From Microbacterium sp. SMR1 (GTDB lineage Bacteria; Actinomycetota; Actinomycetes; Actinomycetales; Microbacteriaceae): a stretch of DNA of 64,000 nt. This document shows, in pieces, positions 45,125 to 54,328 of the stretch (position 1 is the first letter of the stretch; every line of letters starts with the position of its first letter). The notes beneath the pieces were generated by a model. That model was not told the origin of the DNA. It did not search any database and saw nothing but the letters and a program-made list of their open reading frames with translations. A program made the position numbers and the translations under genes. Location: the NCBI RefSeq assembly GCF_003289625.1, contig NZ_QMBN01000001.1, positions 124,001 through 188,000 on the forward strand, written 5' to 3'.

Positions 45125-46125
45125 CGACAGCTTCGGGCCCGGGCGCCGGCGGCAGCGAGGCCGCCGGAGCGCCGATCCTGTGGGCCGTCGTCGGGGCGAC
45201 GGGCACCGGCAAGACGGGTCTCTCCCTCGACCTCGCCGCAGCGCTCGCCGCACGCGGCCGCCCGGCCGAGGTCGTCAACGTCGACGCGATGCAGCTGTAC
45301 CGCGGCATGGACATCGGGACGGCGAAGCTCCCCGAGACCGAGCGCCGCGGCATCCCGCACCACCTGTTCGATGCGCTCGCCGTCACCGAGGAGGCCGCGG
45401 TCGCGTGGTACCAGGAAGTCGCGCGCCACACGATCGCGGCGATCCACGGCCGCGGAGCCGACGCGATCCTCGTCGGCGGTTCCGGGCTGTATGCGTCGAG
45501 CGTCCTGTTCGACTTCCGCTTCCCGCCGCGCCACGAGGGGCTGCGCGCGATTCTCGAGGACGAACTCGAGCGACACGGTGCCGGACATCTGTTCGCGCGC
45601 CTGCGCGCGGCCGACCCGGAGGCGGCCGATCGCATCGACCCGCGGAACGGCCGCCGCATCGTGCGCGCGCTCGAGGTGCTGGCATCGGGTGGACGGACGC
45701 ATGGCGGAGCCCTGCCCGAGGCGCCGGTGCTCTGGATGCCGCGGACGCGGATCATCGGCACGGCGGTACCGCGCGACGAGCTCGTCCCGTTGCTCGACGT
45801 GCGCGTGGAACGGATGTGGGCTGCCGGGCTGCTCGACGAGGTCGAGGCGCTGCGACGGCAGGGCCTCGAACGCGGTGTGACGGCGGGCCGGGCGATCGGC
45901 TACGCGCAGGCACTCGCGCAGCTGCGCGGCGACCTGAGCGAGGACGAGGCCATCGCCGAGACGCAGGCCCTCACGCGGCGTTACGCGCGCCGGCAGGTCT
46001 CGTGGTTCAAGCGCTATGACAACGTGCGGTGGGTCGACGCCCGCGAGGTCGACGCGGCGTCCCTCATCGGGGCGGTGGCCGGACCGGGCGAGGCAGCGCC
46101 CCGGTCGGAACGGGAGGAACAGTGA
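45121..46125 (+). CDS. miaA: tRNA dimethylallyltransferase
   Basis: 334 residues. P-loop [31 protein letters not shown] and the later RAIGYAQAL segment are canonical. MiaA adds dimethylallyl to A37 of tRNAs that read UNN codons. The GTG start overlaps the miaB stop (GTGA) and the end overlaps the GNAT gene in the same way, so the three genes are translationally coupled. The C-terminal 20 residues are low complexity. Confidence 0.95.
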   Translation: MTTASGPGAGGSEAAGAPILWAVVGATGTGKTGLSLDLAAALAARGRPAEVVNVDAMQLYRGMDIGTAKLPETERRGIPHHLFDALAVTEEAAVAWYQEVARHTIAAIHGRGADAILVGGSGLYASSVLFDFRFPPRHEGLRAILEDELERHGAGHLFARLRAADPEAADRIDPRNGRRIVRALEVLASGGRTHGGALPEAPVLWMPRTRIIGTAVPRDELVPLLDVRVERMWAAGLLDEVEALRRQGLERGVTAGRAIGYAQALAQLRGDLSEDEAIAETQALTRRYARRQVSWFKRYDNVRWVDAREVDAASLIGAVAGPGEAAPRSEREEQ

Positions 46126-46580
46126 GCATCACCGTGCGCGCATTCGCGCTCGCCGATGAAGAAGCCGTCATCCGGCTCTGGCACGAGGCCGGTCTCACCC
46201 GTCCCTGGAACGACCCGCGTGCCGACATCAGGCGGAAACTCACCGTGCAGCCCGAACTCTTCCTCGTGGCCGTCGATCAGCCTGTCGACGGGACGGCGGA
46301 AGCCGTCGTCGGCACCGTGATGGCCGGTTACGACGGACACCGAGGCTGGCTCTACTACCTCGCCTCGGCTCGGTCTCACCGCGGGCTCGGCATCGGGCGC
46401 ATGCTCGTCACCGAGTCCGAGCGCCGGCTCGAGGCCATGGGGTGCCCGAAGGTGCAGCTCATGGTGCGGTCTGAGAACGAGGCGGTGCGCGGCTTCTACG
46501 ACGAGCTCGGCTACGAGCCGTTCACCGTGTGGTCCGCGGGCAAGCGCCTCGTCGTCGATGGCCCGGGCGGCCCCGCCTAA
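46122..46580 (+). CDS. GNAT family acetyltransferase (YpeA-like)
   Basis: 152 residues. The acetyl-CoA loop is [14 protein letters not shown]-like ([13 protein letters not shown]), preceded by GWLYYLASA and followed by [21 protein letters not shown]. It resembles YpeA. The substrate is unknown. GGGAGGA 4 nt before the GTG is a strong Shine-Dalgarno, and the start overlaps the miaA stop, so it belongs to the mia operon. Confidence 0.87.
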   Translation: MSITVRAFALADEEAVIRLWHEAGLTRPWNDPRADIRRKLTVQPELFLVAVDQPVDGTAEAVVGTVMAGYDGHRGWLYYLASARSHRGLGIGRMLVTESERRLEAMGCPKVQLMVRSENEAVRGFYDELGYEPFTVWSAGKRLVVDGPGGPA

Positions 46581-46583
46581 GCT
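46578..46583 (+). promoter_or_regulatory. Leaderless -10 of dapF
   Basis: TAAGCT overlaps the GNAT stop codon and ends 6 nt before the dapF ATG (46590). Confidence 0.55.
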
Positions 46584-46589
46584 GGGCTC

Positions 46590-47459
46590 ATGGCGACTCT
46601 CGCGTTCACCAAGGGGCACGGCACCGGCAACGACTTCGTGATCCTGGCCGACCCGGACGGCGACCTCGACCTGAGCGACGCGCAGATCGCGGCGCTCTGC
46701 GACCGCCATGTCGGCATCGGCGCCGACGGGCTGCTGCGGGTCGTCCGCTCGGCCGCGATCCCCGAGGGGGCGGATGCCGCTGCCGCCGGCGCCGAGTGGT
46801 TCATGGACTACCGCAACGCCGACGGCTCGAAGGCCGAGATGTGCGGCAACGGAACGCGGGTCTTCGCGCGCTACCTCGCCGACGCCGGCCTCGCCTCGAT
46901 CGATGCCGGCCTCCGCATCGGCACGCGTGCCGGAGTGAAGACGATCACCCGGGTCGACAACGGCTTCGAGGTCGACCTCGGAACCTGGCGGGCCGAAGAC
47001 GGCGACGTTCTCGTCCGCGCACGCGGGCTCGGCGTCGCCCGCCCCGGGCAGGGGATCGACGTCGGCAACCCCCACGTCGTCGTGGCGCTCGCCGGGGAGG
47101 ATGAGCTCGAGGGCCTCGACCTGACGGTGCAGCCCACCCTCGAGCCTCGTCCGTCCGCCGGCGCGAACGTCGAGTTCGTCGTTCCGGCCGAGCCGCTCGT
47201 TCAGAACGGTGTCGGGGCCATCCGGATGCGCGTCTACGAGCGCGGCGTGGGAGAGACCCTGTCGTGCGGCACCGGGGTCGCGGCATCCGCTCTGGCCGTG
47301 CGTCACTGGGCCGGGGCTGCGGCACCCGACCGCTGGACCGTCGACGTGCCGGGCGGAACGCTGGGCGTGCGCATCGTGCGGCAGGCCGATGGCGAGCACG
47401 TGCTGCTCTCGGGCCCCGCGACGCTGGTCTTCTCGGGGCAGGTCACCCTCGCCGACTGA
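46590..47459 (+). CDS. dapF: Diaminopimelate epimerase
   Basis: 289 residues, two similar halves. The catalytic cysteines are C85 in MCGNGTRVF and C226 in [14 protein letters not shown]. It converts LL- to meso-diaminopimelate for peptidoglycan and lysine. [14 protein letters not shown] is the usual N-terminus. The -10 TAAGCT 6 nt before the ATG suggests an own leaderless transcript, although read-through from the mia operon is likely too. Confidence 0.96.
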   Translation: MATLAFTKGHGTGNDFVILADPDGDLDLSDAQIAALCDRHVGIGADGLLRVVRSAAIPEGADAAAAGAEWFMDYRNADGSKAEMCGNGTRVFARYLADAGLASIDAGLRIGTRAGVKTITRVDNGFEVDLGTWRAEDGDVLVRARGLGVARPGQGIDVGNPHVVVALAGEDELEGLDLTVQPTLEPRPSAGANVEFVVPAEPLVQNGVGAIRMRVYERGVGETLSCGTGVAASALAVRHWAGAAAPDRWTVDVPGGTLGVRIVRQADGEHVLLSGPATLVFSGQVTLAD

Positions 47460-47495
47460 TCCGAGCGCCGCGGCATCCGGACGTCCGGCCGCCGG

Positions 47496-48137
47496 TCAGG
47501 GCAGTTCGATCGCGCCCGTCGGGGGAGTGCCGTGCCGGCGCACCCGAAGCACGCGGAATCCGCGTCCGGTCGCGGCTCGCGAGACGCCATAGCCGTCGTC
47601 GAACGTCGCGGCGAGCCAGCGCTGGAGGGAATCCGAACCGAGGTTGCGCTGCACGACGAGCCACGCGTCGCTGCGTTCGGCCAGACGGGGTATCCAGCGC
47701 TGCAGCATCCCGTGGAGCTCGTTCTTGCCCACGCGGATCGGCGGGTTGGAGCGGATGGTCCGGAATACGACGTCGTCGGGAACATCGTCGGGCAGGACGG
47801 CGTTGACGTTATCGAGTCCCAGATCAGCGGCGTTGCGTCGCACCAGGTCGAGAGCCCGTTCGTTGACATCGACGGCCCACACCGTGGCGTGAGGCGACTC
47901 CAGAGCCAGCGACAGCGAGATCGGCCCCCAGCCGCAGCCGAGGTCGAGGAAATCCCCACCGGACGGTGCCGGCGGAGTATTGGCCAGAAGAACCCCTGTA
48001 CCCGAATCCACGTGGTCAGGGCTGAACACCCCGCCCGCGGTCGTGACCTCGACGGCGTGACCCGCGAGGGTCACGCGGATACGGCGGAGGTTCTGTTCGC
48101 TGGACGGGGACGCGCTGAAGTAATGATCGCTCCCCAT
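47496..48137 (-). CDS. RsmC-like class I SAM methyltransferase
   Basis: 213 residues, the MTS domain only. DFLDLGCGWGPISLSLAL is the SAM-binding motif I, VWAVDVNERALDLV motif II, and SNPPIRVGK is the NPP(Y/I) catalytic motif of N-methyltransferases such as RsmC/RsmD that act on guanine in 16S rRNA. The N-terminal half of E. coli RsmC is absent, which is usual in actinobacteria. The ATG at 48137 lies 7 nt after a TACGCT -10, suggesting a leaderless mRNA. Confidence 0.88.
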   Translation of the reverse strand: MGSDHYFSASPSSEQNLRRIRVTLAGHAVEVTTAGGVFSPDHVDSGTGVLLANTPPAPSGGDFLDLGCGWGPISLSLALESPHATVWAVDVNERALDLVRRNAADLGLDNVNAVLPDDVPDDVVFRTIRSNPPIRVGKNELHGMLQRWIPRLAERSDAWLVVQRNLGSDSLQRWLAATFDDGYGVSRAATGRGFRVLRVRRHGTPPTGAIELP

Positions 48138-48144
48138 GCATCCG

Positions 48145-48150
48145 AGCGTA
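48145..48150 (-). promoter_or_regulatory. Leaderless -10 of the methyltransferase gene
   Basis: TACGCT on the minus strand ends 7 nt before the ATG at 48137; it is about 30 bp from the divergent hflX -10. Confidence 0.5.
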
Positions 48151-48177
48151 TCGGAGCCGGACGTACCGGCGGGAGAC

Positions 48178-48209
48178 TAGAATTCACGGATGCCCGGGCA
48201 CGGGCATCC
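48178..48209 (+). promoter_or_regulatory. hflX -10 and 5' hairpin
   Basis: TAGAAT (48178-48183) is followed 6 nt later by an ATG (48190) that lies inside a perfect 9-bp hairpin, GGATGCCCG (48188-48196) with CGGGCATCC (48201-48209). GGGAAGAGAG, the SD of the main ATG 48223, starts 2 nt after the stem. Confidence 0.5.
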
Positions 48210-48222
48210 CGGGAAGAGAGTT

Positions 48223-49740
48223 ATGACGCATATCACCACCCCCGACGGCGACGGCGACATCGCGGTGGACCCGATCGATCGCGTGCTCGCGAGCGCGGAG
48301 ACGCGCTCGTCGATCCGTGTCTTCGGCGGCGCGCAGGCGCTGCAGGATGAGTCGACGGTGTCGTACGGAGACACCGACGGCGACCAGTGGGATCGCGAGG
48401 AGCGCGCGGCCCTGCGCCGTGTCCCCGGCCTGTCCACAGAGCTCGAGGACGTCACCGAAGTCGAGTACCGACAGCTGCGACTCGAGAACGTCGTGCTCGT
48501 CGGCGTGTATCCCCAGGGGTCGCACGAGGACGCGGAGAACTCGCTGCGCGAGCTCGCGGCCCTGGCCGAGACCGCCGGTGCGGTCGTGCTCGACGGCGTT
48601 CTGCAGCGGCGGCCGCATCCGGACCCCGCCACCTACATCGGACGCGGCAAGGCAGCCGAGCTGCGCGACCTCGTCGCCGCCGTCGGTGCCGACACCGTGA
48701 TCGCCGACACCGAATTGGCGCCGAGCCAGCGGCGCGCCCTGGAGGATGTCGCGAAGGTCAAGGTCATCGACCGCACCACGGTCATCCTCGACATCTTCAG
48801 CCAGCACGCCAAGAGCCGTGAGGGCAAGGCCCAGGTCGAGCTCGCGCAGCTCGAGTATCTCCTGCCGCGTCTGCGCGGGTGGGGCGAGTCGATGAGCCGC
48901 CAGGCCGGTGGCCAGGTCGGCGCGGGCGGTGCGGGCATGGGCTCGCGCGGTCCCGGTGAGACGAAGATCGAGCTCGACCGGCGCCGCATCCGCACCCGCA
49001 TGGCGCAGCTGCGCAAGCAGATCCGCGAGTTCGCGCCGTCGCGCGAGGCCAAGCGCGCCGAGCGTCGGCGCAACACGATCCCCTCGGTGGCGATCGCCGG
49101 TTACACCAACGCCGGCAAGTCGAGTCTGCTGAATCGGCTGACGAGCGCGGGTGTCCTGGTCGAGAACGCTCTGTTCGCGACGCTGGATGCCACGGTGCGT
49201 CGGGCCGAGGCCGCCGACGGGCGCGTGTTCACGCTCACCGACACCGTCGGCTTCGTCCGCAATCTCCCGCACCAGCTCGTCGAGGCGTTCCGGTCCACGC
49301 TCGAGGAGGTCTCGGGCGCGGACGTCATCGTCCACGTCGTCGACGGCTCGCATCCCGACCCCGCTGCGCAGCTCGCGACCGTCCGCGACGTGATGGGCGA
49401 CGTGGGCGCTCGCGCCACCCGCGAGCTCGTCGTCTTCAACAAGGCCGACCTCGTCGACGACGATGCGCGGCTGCTGCTGCGCGGGCTCGAGCCGACGGCC
49501 CACTTCGTGTCGTCGCGCACGGGTGAGGGCATCGACGAGCTGCGCGCCGCGATCGAGGATGCGCTGCCGCTGCCGGCGGTGGAGGTGCGCGCTCTCGTGC
49601 CGTACGACCGTGGCGACCTGATCTCGGCCGTGCACGAGAGCGGCCACATCGTCGCCACCTCGCACGAGGAGGACGGCACGGCCGTGCACGCGCACGTCTC
49701 CGAGCGTCTCGCGGCTGAGCTCGCGCCCTACGCCGTCTGA
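48223..49740 (+). CDS. hflX: GTPase HflX
   Basis: 505 residues. An HflX N-terminal domain (about 90-240) contains DPATYIGRGKAAELRDLV and the Gly-rich loop GGQVGAGGAGMGSRGPGETK. A GTPase domain has G1 GYTNAGKSSL near residue 293, G3 DTVGF and G4 NKAD. HflX splits or rescues stalled ribosomes under stress. ATG 48223 has an SD; an upstream ATG at 48190 would add 11 residues and be leaderless. It ends at a very long hairpin shared with the convergent peptidase gene. Confidence 0.94.
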   Translation: MTHITTPDGDGDIAVDPIDRVLASAETRSSIRVFGGAQALQDESTVSYGDTDGDQWDREERAALRRVPGLSTELEDVTEVEYRQLRLENVVLVGVYPQGSHEDAENSLRELAALAETAGAVVLDGVLQRRPHPDPATYIGRGKAAELRDLVAAVGADTVIADTELAPSQRRALEDVAKVKVIDRTTVILDIFSQHAKSREGKAQVELAQLEYLLPRLRGWGESMSRQAGGQVGAGGAGMGSRGPGETKIELDRRRIRTRMAQLRKQIREFAPSREAKRAERRRNTIPSVAIAGYTNAGKSSLLNRLTSAGVLVENALFATLDATVRRAEAADGRVFTLTDTVGFVRNLPHQLVEAFRSTLEEVSGADVIVHVVDGSHPDPAAQLATVRDVMGDVGARATRELVVFNKADLVDDDARLLLRGLEPTAHFVSSRTGEGIDELRAAIEDALPLPAVEVRALVPYDRGDLISAVHESGHIVATSHEEDGTAVHAHVSERLAAELAPYAV

Positions 49741-49753
49741 GCCCGCGGTCGGC

Positions 49754-49838
49754 GATACGCCTGCAGGCTCGGCGGTGCTGGTGAGCCCTCCGCGGATGCG
49801 GAAGGCCTCACCAGCACCGCCGGCCTGACAGGCGTATC
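49754..49838. terminator. Long two-stage bidirectional hairpin, hflX and S9 peptidase
   Basis: GATACGCCTG (49754-49763) pairs with CAGGCGTATC (49829-49838), and a perfect 16-bp inner stem CGGCGGTGCTGGTGAG (49770-49785) pairs with 49807-49822. It occupies most of the 119 nt between convergent genes. Confidence 0.75.
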
Positions 49839-49859
49839 AGCGCCGGGCGGTCGCCGGGC

Positions 49860-51788
49860 TCAGTCGAGCTCGATCGGCGCGACGCCGGGTGTGTCGAAAC
49901 CGAAAACCTGACCGAGGAACGCCAGCTCGCTCTCCAAAGCGTTCACGATCGTCTCGGTCCGTCGGAACCCGTGCCCCTCGCCCGCGTACAGGACATACGC
50001 GTGGGGCACGCCCTGCGCGACCAGCGCGTCGCGGATGGCCTCGGCCTGCGCCGGCGGCACGACCGCGTCCTCGTCGCCCTGGAGAAGCAGCAGCGGCACG
50101 CGGAAACCCTCGGCATGGCTCAGCGGCGACCGCTCGATGTACACGTGCTCCGCTTCAGGGAGGGGACCGATCAGGCCGTCGAGGTAGCGCGCCTCGAAGT
50201 CGTGGGTCTCCGCCGCGAGGGCGCGGGCATCGCCGACGCCGTAGCGAGAGACGCCCGCGCCGAACACGTCCGTGCCGACGAGCGCCGCCAACACGGTCCA
50301 GCCACCGGCCGACCCGCCCTCGATCGCGAGCCGTGACGCATCGGCGAGTCCGTCGGCGGCGAGGCCGCGTGCCGCCGCCGCGACGTCATCGACGTCGACG
50401 ACGCCCCACTGGCCGTTCAGCCGTTCACGGTACGACCGGCCGTACCCGGTCGACCCGCCGTAGTTCACGTCGAGCACACCGATGCCTCGGCTGGTGAAGT
50501 AGGCCGCCTTGGCGTCGGCGGTGCCGCCCACGTGCGACGTCGGCCCGCCGTGCACCCAGACGAGGTACGGCGGCAGCTCGTCGGTCGGCGCCGTGACATC
50601 GGGGTTCGTCGGCGGATAGGCGAAGGCGTGCACCGGGCCGTGGGGACCCTCGGTGGTGATCTGGCGGGCATGGGGGATCCATGCCTCGTCGATATCGGGG
50701 GTACCGCCGCGCACCGCTGTCGTCTCGCCGCTGTCGAGATCGACCAGCCAGAGCCCGCTCGCCCCGGGCATGGCGCCGCTCACGAGGGCGCGGCTGCCGC
50801 GGACGTCCTCGATCTGCAGTCGAGCGGTGGCGGGGAAGGGGAGCGGGATCGCGCCGCCGTCGCGGTCGATGATCACGAGCTGGTCCGAGCCGTGCGTGCG
50901 GACGGCCACGACGCGGCCGTCGTCGAGCGGCACGTACCACCGGGTGCCGAGGACCCACAGGCCACCACCCGTGTCGGCGTCGGCGGGGGAGACCGCGACG
51001 GGTGCCGCGCCGGTCGCGGGGTCGACGCGATGGAGGTTCCAGCGCCCCGTCGGCTCGTCGAGCAGCAATAGCTGGCCGTCCGATGTCCATTCCGGCTGCA
51101 GCGCGGCCGTGCTGCCGCCGGCCACCTCGCGGACACGATCCGGGGCGTCGAGCTCGATGACACGGATGCGGGTGCGGTCCCAGGGCATGTCCGGGTGATC
51201 CCACGCCACCCACGCGAGCTGTGATCCGTCGGGTGACAGTGCAGGCTGAGCCACGAAGTCGCTGCCCCCGGCGAGCTCCGTCACTCCCGCTTCGTCGCCG
51301 CTCGCGGCGTTCTCATCGCTGCTCGCGCCGTCGATCCGCACGATGTGTCGTTCGGGAGTGCGCCCCGGGCGCTCGCGCTCGCGCACCGCGAGGAGCGCGC
51401 CGTGCTGCCAGCGGAGACCGCCGTAGTGGGTGCCGCTCTCCTCTGGGGTGAGCGCCTCGGGCTCGCCGCCCGGGCGGAGGCGTCGAATGCGCTGGTCCGA
51501 CTTGTCGACGAAGAACAGCTCGCCGTCGTCGGACGCCGTCCAGGCGCCGCCGCCATACTCGTGCACACGCGATCGCGCGTTCCCGGGCGCGGGGAGGACG
51601 ACCTCCACAGAATCGTCGCGGCGGCGGCGCATGACGGCGACGCGTCCGGCCTCATCGGGAAGGGATTCGCCCCACCAGATCTCATCCCCGACGAAGCGCG
51701 CGCCGTCGAGGCGCAACGAGGACGCGCTGGCCCACGAGGCGGTCAGGGGGGAGGGCCAAGAACCGTACGGGAGTTGCTGCTGCGACAT
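49860..51788 (-). CDS. S9 family prolyl oligopeptidase-like peptidase
   Basis: 642 residues. An N-terminal seven-bladed beta-propeller region (about 20-380) covers an alpha/beta-hydrolase domain (about 390-630). The catalytic Ser lies in EGGSAGGWT (near residue 492), Asp in GDEDAVVP (about 571) and His in GEGHGF (about 604). No signal peptide, so cytoplasmic. It resembles dipeptidyl/acylaminoacyl peptidases of the S9 group. TAGCGT (minus strand 51795-51800) ends 6 nt before the ATG, suggesting a leaderless transcript. Confidence 0.9.
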   Translation of the reverse strand: MSQQQLPYGSWPSPLTASWASASSLRLDGARFVGDEIWWGESLPDEAGRVAVMRRRRDDSVEVVLPAPGNARSRVHEYGGGAWTASDDGELFFVDKSDQRIRRLRPGGEPEALTPEESGTHYGGLRWQHGALLAVRERERPGRTPERHIVRIDGASSDENAASGDEAGVTELAGGSDFVAQPALSPDGSQLAWVAWDHPDMPWDRTRIRVIELDAPDRVREVAGGSTAALQPEWTSDGQLLLLDEPTGRWNLHRVDPATGAAPVAVSPADADTGGGLWVLGTRWYVPLDDGRVVAVRTHGSDQLVIIDRDGGAIPLPFPATARLQIEDVRGSRALVSGAMPGASGLWLVDLDSGETTAVRGGTPDIDEAWIPHARQITTEGPHGPVHAFAYPPTNPDVTAPTDELPPYLVWVHGGPTSHVGGTADAKAAYFTSRGIGVLDVNYGGSTGYGRSYRERLNGQWGVVDVDDVAAAARGLAADGLADASRLAIEGGSAGGWTVLAALVGTDVFGAGVSRYGVGDARALAAETHDFEARYLDGLIGPLPEAEHVYIERSPLSHAEGFRVPLLLLQGDEDAVVPPAQAEAIRDALVAQGVPHAYVLYAGEGHGFRRTETIVNALESELAFLGQVFGFDTPGVAPIELD

Positions 51789-51794
51789 ACCGCC

Positions 51795-51800
51795 ACGCTA
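51795..51800 (-). promoter_or_regulatory. Leaderless -10 of the S9 peptidase gene
   Basis: TAGCGT on the minus strand ends 6 nt before the ATG at 51788. Confidence 0.5.
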
Positions 51801-51830
51801 CGCGAGCGGATCCGGGTCGTGCCGGACGAC

Positions 51831-51866
51831 GGGAGAGGATGCCGCCGAGCCGCGGCATCCCCTCCC
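51831..51866 (-). terminator. Terminator of lexA
   Basis: GGGAGAGGATGCCGC (51831-51845) pairs with 51852-51866 with one mismatch. It lies 24 nt after the lexA stop, just upstream of the peptidase promoter. Confidence 0.65.
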
Positions 51867-51889
51867 GCAGTTCCGTCGGTGCGGCGAGG

Positions 51890-52555
51890 TCAGACCGTGC
51901 GCAGGACGGCGACGACCTTGCCGAGGATGGTGGCATCATCGCCGAGGATCGGCTCGAACGCCGAGTTGCGGGGGAGGAGCCAGGTGTGGCCGTCGCGCTG
52001 ACGGAGCGTCTTGACGGTGGCCTCGCCGTCGAGCATGGCCGCGACGATCTCGCCGTTGTCGGCGGTCGCCTGTGCCCGCACGACGACCCAGTCGCCGTCG
52101 CAGATGGCGGCGTCGATCATGGAGTCGCCGACGACCTTGAGCATGAACAGCTCGCCCTTGCCGACGAGCTGACGCGGCAGGGGGAAGATCTCCTCGACCT
52201 GCTGGTCGGCGGTGATCGGGACGCCCGCCGCGATGCGGCCCACGAGCGGCACGAGGGCGGCGTCGCCGAGGGCGGGCGCGGCGTCGGCGGGGTTCTCGCC
52301 GGCCGTGCCGGGGAGGTCGATGAGGACCTCCATCGCGCGGGTCTTGCCGGGGTCGCGGCGGAGGTATCCGCTCAGCTCGAGCTGGTTCAGCTGGTGAGTG
52401 ACGCTCGACAGCGACTTGAGGCCGACGGCGTCGCCGATCTCCCGCATGCTCGGCGGGTAGCCGTTGCGGGCGATCGCGTGCTGGATCACCTCGAGGATCG
52501 CGAGCTGCTTATCGCTCAGATTCTTGCGTCGTCGCGTCTGCGGCTTCTCGCTCAT
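51890..52555 (-). CDS. lexA: SOS repressor LexA
   Basis: 221 residues. An N-terminal winged helix (about 10-75: [25 protein letters not shown]) is joined to a C-terminal S24 peptidase. The self-cleavage site is A110-G111 in GRIAAGVPI, with nucleophile S145 in VVGDSMIDA and base K182 in EATVKTL. It represses SOS genes until RecA filaments trigger cleavage. LexA-box-like sites lie about 170-195 nt upstream in the gap shared with the divergent LysM gene, so the lexA leader is probably long. A Shine-Dalgarno (GGAG-type) precedes the start. Confidence 0.97.
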   Translation of the reverse strand: MSEKPQTRRRKNLSDKQLAILEVIQHAIARNGYPPSMREIGDAVGLKSLSSVTHQLNQLELSGYLRRDPGKTRAMEVLIDLPGTAGENPADAAPALGDAALVPLVGRIAAGVPITADQQVEEIFPLPRQLVGKGELFMLKVVGDSMIDAAICDGDWVVVRAQATADNGEIVAAMLDGEATVKTLRQRDGHTWLLPRNSAFEPILGDDATILGKVVAVLRTV

Positions 52556-52706
52556 ACCGCCGGTCTCCTGTCGTCGCGCCCCGTCCCCGACCCGATGTCG
52601 GAGGTTCGTGGTGGGCTCTCGCTGTCGAAAAGGTAGCCCGATCCGACAGCGACATCACGGAACGCTCCGCGTGTCTCTTCGATCGGTCTCCGATTTCGGT
52701 GGGTGG

Positions 52707-52735
52707 TTGACACCACACAATATCGAAGATACGTT
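52707..52735 (+). promoter_or_regulatory. Promoter of the LysM gene
   Basis: TTGACA (52707-52712), a 17-nt spacer and TACGTT (52730-52735) form a near-consensus promoter. The first LexA box overlaps the spacer and the -10. Confidence 0.65.
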
Positions 52736-52751
52736 CGGAACCGAAGTTCGC
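52723..52751. promoter_or_regulatory. Overlapping LexA-box-like sites between lexA and the LysM gene
   Basis: Site 1 TCGAAG-ATAC-GTTCGG (52723-52738) has two mismatches to TCGAAC-N4-GTTCGA. Site 2 CGGAAC-CGAA-GTTCGC (52736-52751) has three. They share three bases. The position between lexA and a LysM division-inhibitor-like gene fits shared SOS repression. Confidence 0.65.
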
Positions 52752-52784
52752 TCCCGCCTCTCCCGGCCGAGAGGCGGGAGCGAA
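52747..52784 (+). other. Strong 5' leader hairpin of the LysM gene
   Basis: A perfect stem of 14 bp (CGCTCCCGCCTCTC, 52749-52762, with 52769-52782), extended to 16 bp by two T-A pairs at 52747-52748/52783-52784, closes a 6-nt loop. It begins inside LexA site 2 and would form at the very 5' end of the LysM mRNA, ending 16 nt before its Shine-Dalgarno. Confidence 0.7.
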
Positions 52785-52811
52785 TCTTCCTACCGCTCCC
52801 GAGGAGATGTC

Positions 52812-53171
52812 ATGACCACGATCGATGCCCGCTTCGCACCGGCCCCCCGCACCCGTCTGCGCCTGACGCGCCGCGGACGCCGCGTCATCGCAGCGATCGC
52901 CGCACTTCCCGCCGTCGTCGCCGTCACCGCTGCCGTGCTCTCCGGCGGGGGAGCACTCGCCTCCAACGAGGCGGGCGCGCCCGAGGGGTCGTTCACGACG
53001 GTGACCGTCATGTCGGGCGAATCGCTCTGGTCGATCGCTGAAGAGGTGGCGCCGGCCGCCGACCCCCGTGACGTCGTCGACGCCATCATCCGGCTGAACG
53101 CCCTCGGCTCTGGTCAGCTCGAGGCCGGCCAGACACTCGCCATCCCCGCCGAGTACGACGCCGCGAGCTGA
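52812..53171 (+). CDS. LysM protein, probable SOS cell-division inhibitor (ChiZ/YneA-like)
   Basis: 119 residues. A basic cytoplasmic N-terminus (1-23) is followed by one membrane helix (about 24-45) and an external LysM domain (about 62-112: TVTVMSGESLWSIAEEVAP ... NALGSGQLEAGQTLAIP). Position and design match SOS-induced division inhibitors encoded divergently from lexA: Rv2719c/ChiZ in Mycobacterium and YneA in Bacillus. It probably delays septation after DNA damage by binding peptidoglycan or divisome proteins; this is inferred. GAGGAG 5 nt before ATG 52812. Confidence 0.85.
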   Translation: MTTIDARFAPAPRTRLRLTRRGRRVIAAIAALPAVVAVTAAVLSGGGALASNEAGAPEGSFTTVTVMSGESLWSIAEEVAPAADPRDVVDAIIRLNALGSGQLEAGQTLAIPAEYDAAS

Positions 53172-53229
53172 AGCCCGCCGTCTTCGGCGCAGAAGCTGGG
53201 GTGCGGCCACGCCGGACTCGGACGCGCCC

Positions 53230-53235
53230 TAGCAT
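53230..53235 (+). promoter_or_regulatory. Leaderless -10 of hisC
   Basis: TAGCAT ends 7 nt before the hisC ATG (53243), although GGGTGGG in between could serve as a weak SD. Confidence 0.45.
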
Positions 53236-53242
53236 GGGTGGG

Positions 53243-54328
53243 ATGAGCCCGAGTCTGGATGATCTGCCCCTCAGAGACGATCTGCGAGGCCTCACCCCGT
53301 ACGGTGCCCCGCAGGCGCCGCTTCCGGTCGCGCTGAACGTCAACGAGAACACGCATCCCGTTCCCGAAGAGGTCGCAGACGACATCCTGGATGCCGTCGC
53401 CCGTGCCCTGCGCGACGTCAACCGCTATCCCGACCGCGAGTTCACGCACCTCCGCGAGTCCTTCGCCGAGTACCTCGGTCACGGCCTCACCCCCGATCGC
53501 ATCTGGGCCGCGAACGGATCGAACGAGGTGCTGCAGCACCTGCTCCAGGCCTTCGGCGGCCCGGGGCGCACCGCCATGGGCTTCGGCCCCACGTACTCGA
53601 TGTACCCGCTGCTGACGCGAGCCACCGGCGCGCAGTACGTCGCGGGCACGCGCGGCCCCGACTTCACGCTCGACCCGGCCTCCGCCGCGGCGCAAGTCTC
53701 CGAACTGCGCCCCGACGTCGTCTTCCTCTGCGCGCCCAACAACCCGACCGGCACGCCGCTCGGTCTCGACGTCATCGAGGCGGTGTACGACGCCACCGAC
53801 GGAATCGTGATCGTCGACGAGGCCTATCAGGAGTTCGCGCCGCGCGAGAGCCCCTCCGCGCTGACGCTGCTCGGCGAGCGGGAGCGCCTGGTCGTCTCGC
53901 GCACGATGAGCAAGGCGTTCGCCTTCGCCGGTGCGCGCGTCGGCTATCTCGCCGCCGACGCGACCCTCATCGACGCTCTGCGTCTCGTCCGCCTGCCGTA
54001 CCACCTCAGCGCCCTCACGCAGGCGGCCGCGACAGCCGCGCTGTCGCACTCGTCGACGATGCTCCGGATGGTGGACGAGATCGTCGCGCAGCGCGATCGG
54101 ATGTCGGCGACGCTCGATGCCCTCGGGTACCACGCCTACGAGAGCTGGACGAACTTCGTCCTGTTCGACGGGGTCGACGACCCGCGCGCCACCTGGCAGG
54201 CGCTCTACGATCGCGGCATCCTCGTCCGCGACGTCGGCATCCCGCACAGCCTGCGCGTCAGTGCCGGTACGGAAGACGAGACGACCGCGTTCCTCGAAGC
54301 ACTGGCGTCGATAGACTCGGAGGCATGA
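53243..54328 (+). CDS. hisC: Histidinol-phosphate aminotransferase
   Basis: 361 residues, PLP fold type [15 protein letters not shown] is the substrate-contact N-terminus, [14 protein letters not shown] and [10 protein letters not shown] hold the Asn and Asp/Tyr that bind PLP, and [18 protein letters not shown] carries the Schiff-base Lys in SK. It converts imidazole-acetol phosphate to histidinol phosphate. It heads hisC-hisB-hisH-hisA, each coupled or close. hisD and hisF are not in the window. Confidence 0.95.
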   Translation: MSPSLDDLPLRDDLRGLTPYGAPQAPLPVALNVNENTHPVPEEVADDILDAVARALRDVNRYPDREFTHLRESFAEYLGHGLTPDRIWAANGSNEVLQHLLQAFGGPGRTAMGFGPTYSMYPLLTRATGAQYVAGTRGPDFTLDPASAAAQVSELRPDVVFLCAPNNPTGTPLGLDVIEAVYDATDGIVIVDEAYQEFAPRESPSALTLLGERERLVVSRTMSKAFAFAGARVGYLAADATLIDALRLVRLPYHLSALTQAAATAALSHSSTMLRMVDEIVAQRDRMSATLDALGYHAYESWTNFVLFDGVDDPRATWQALYDRGILVRDVGIPHSLRVSAGTEDETTAFLEALASIDSEA

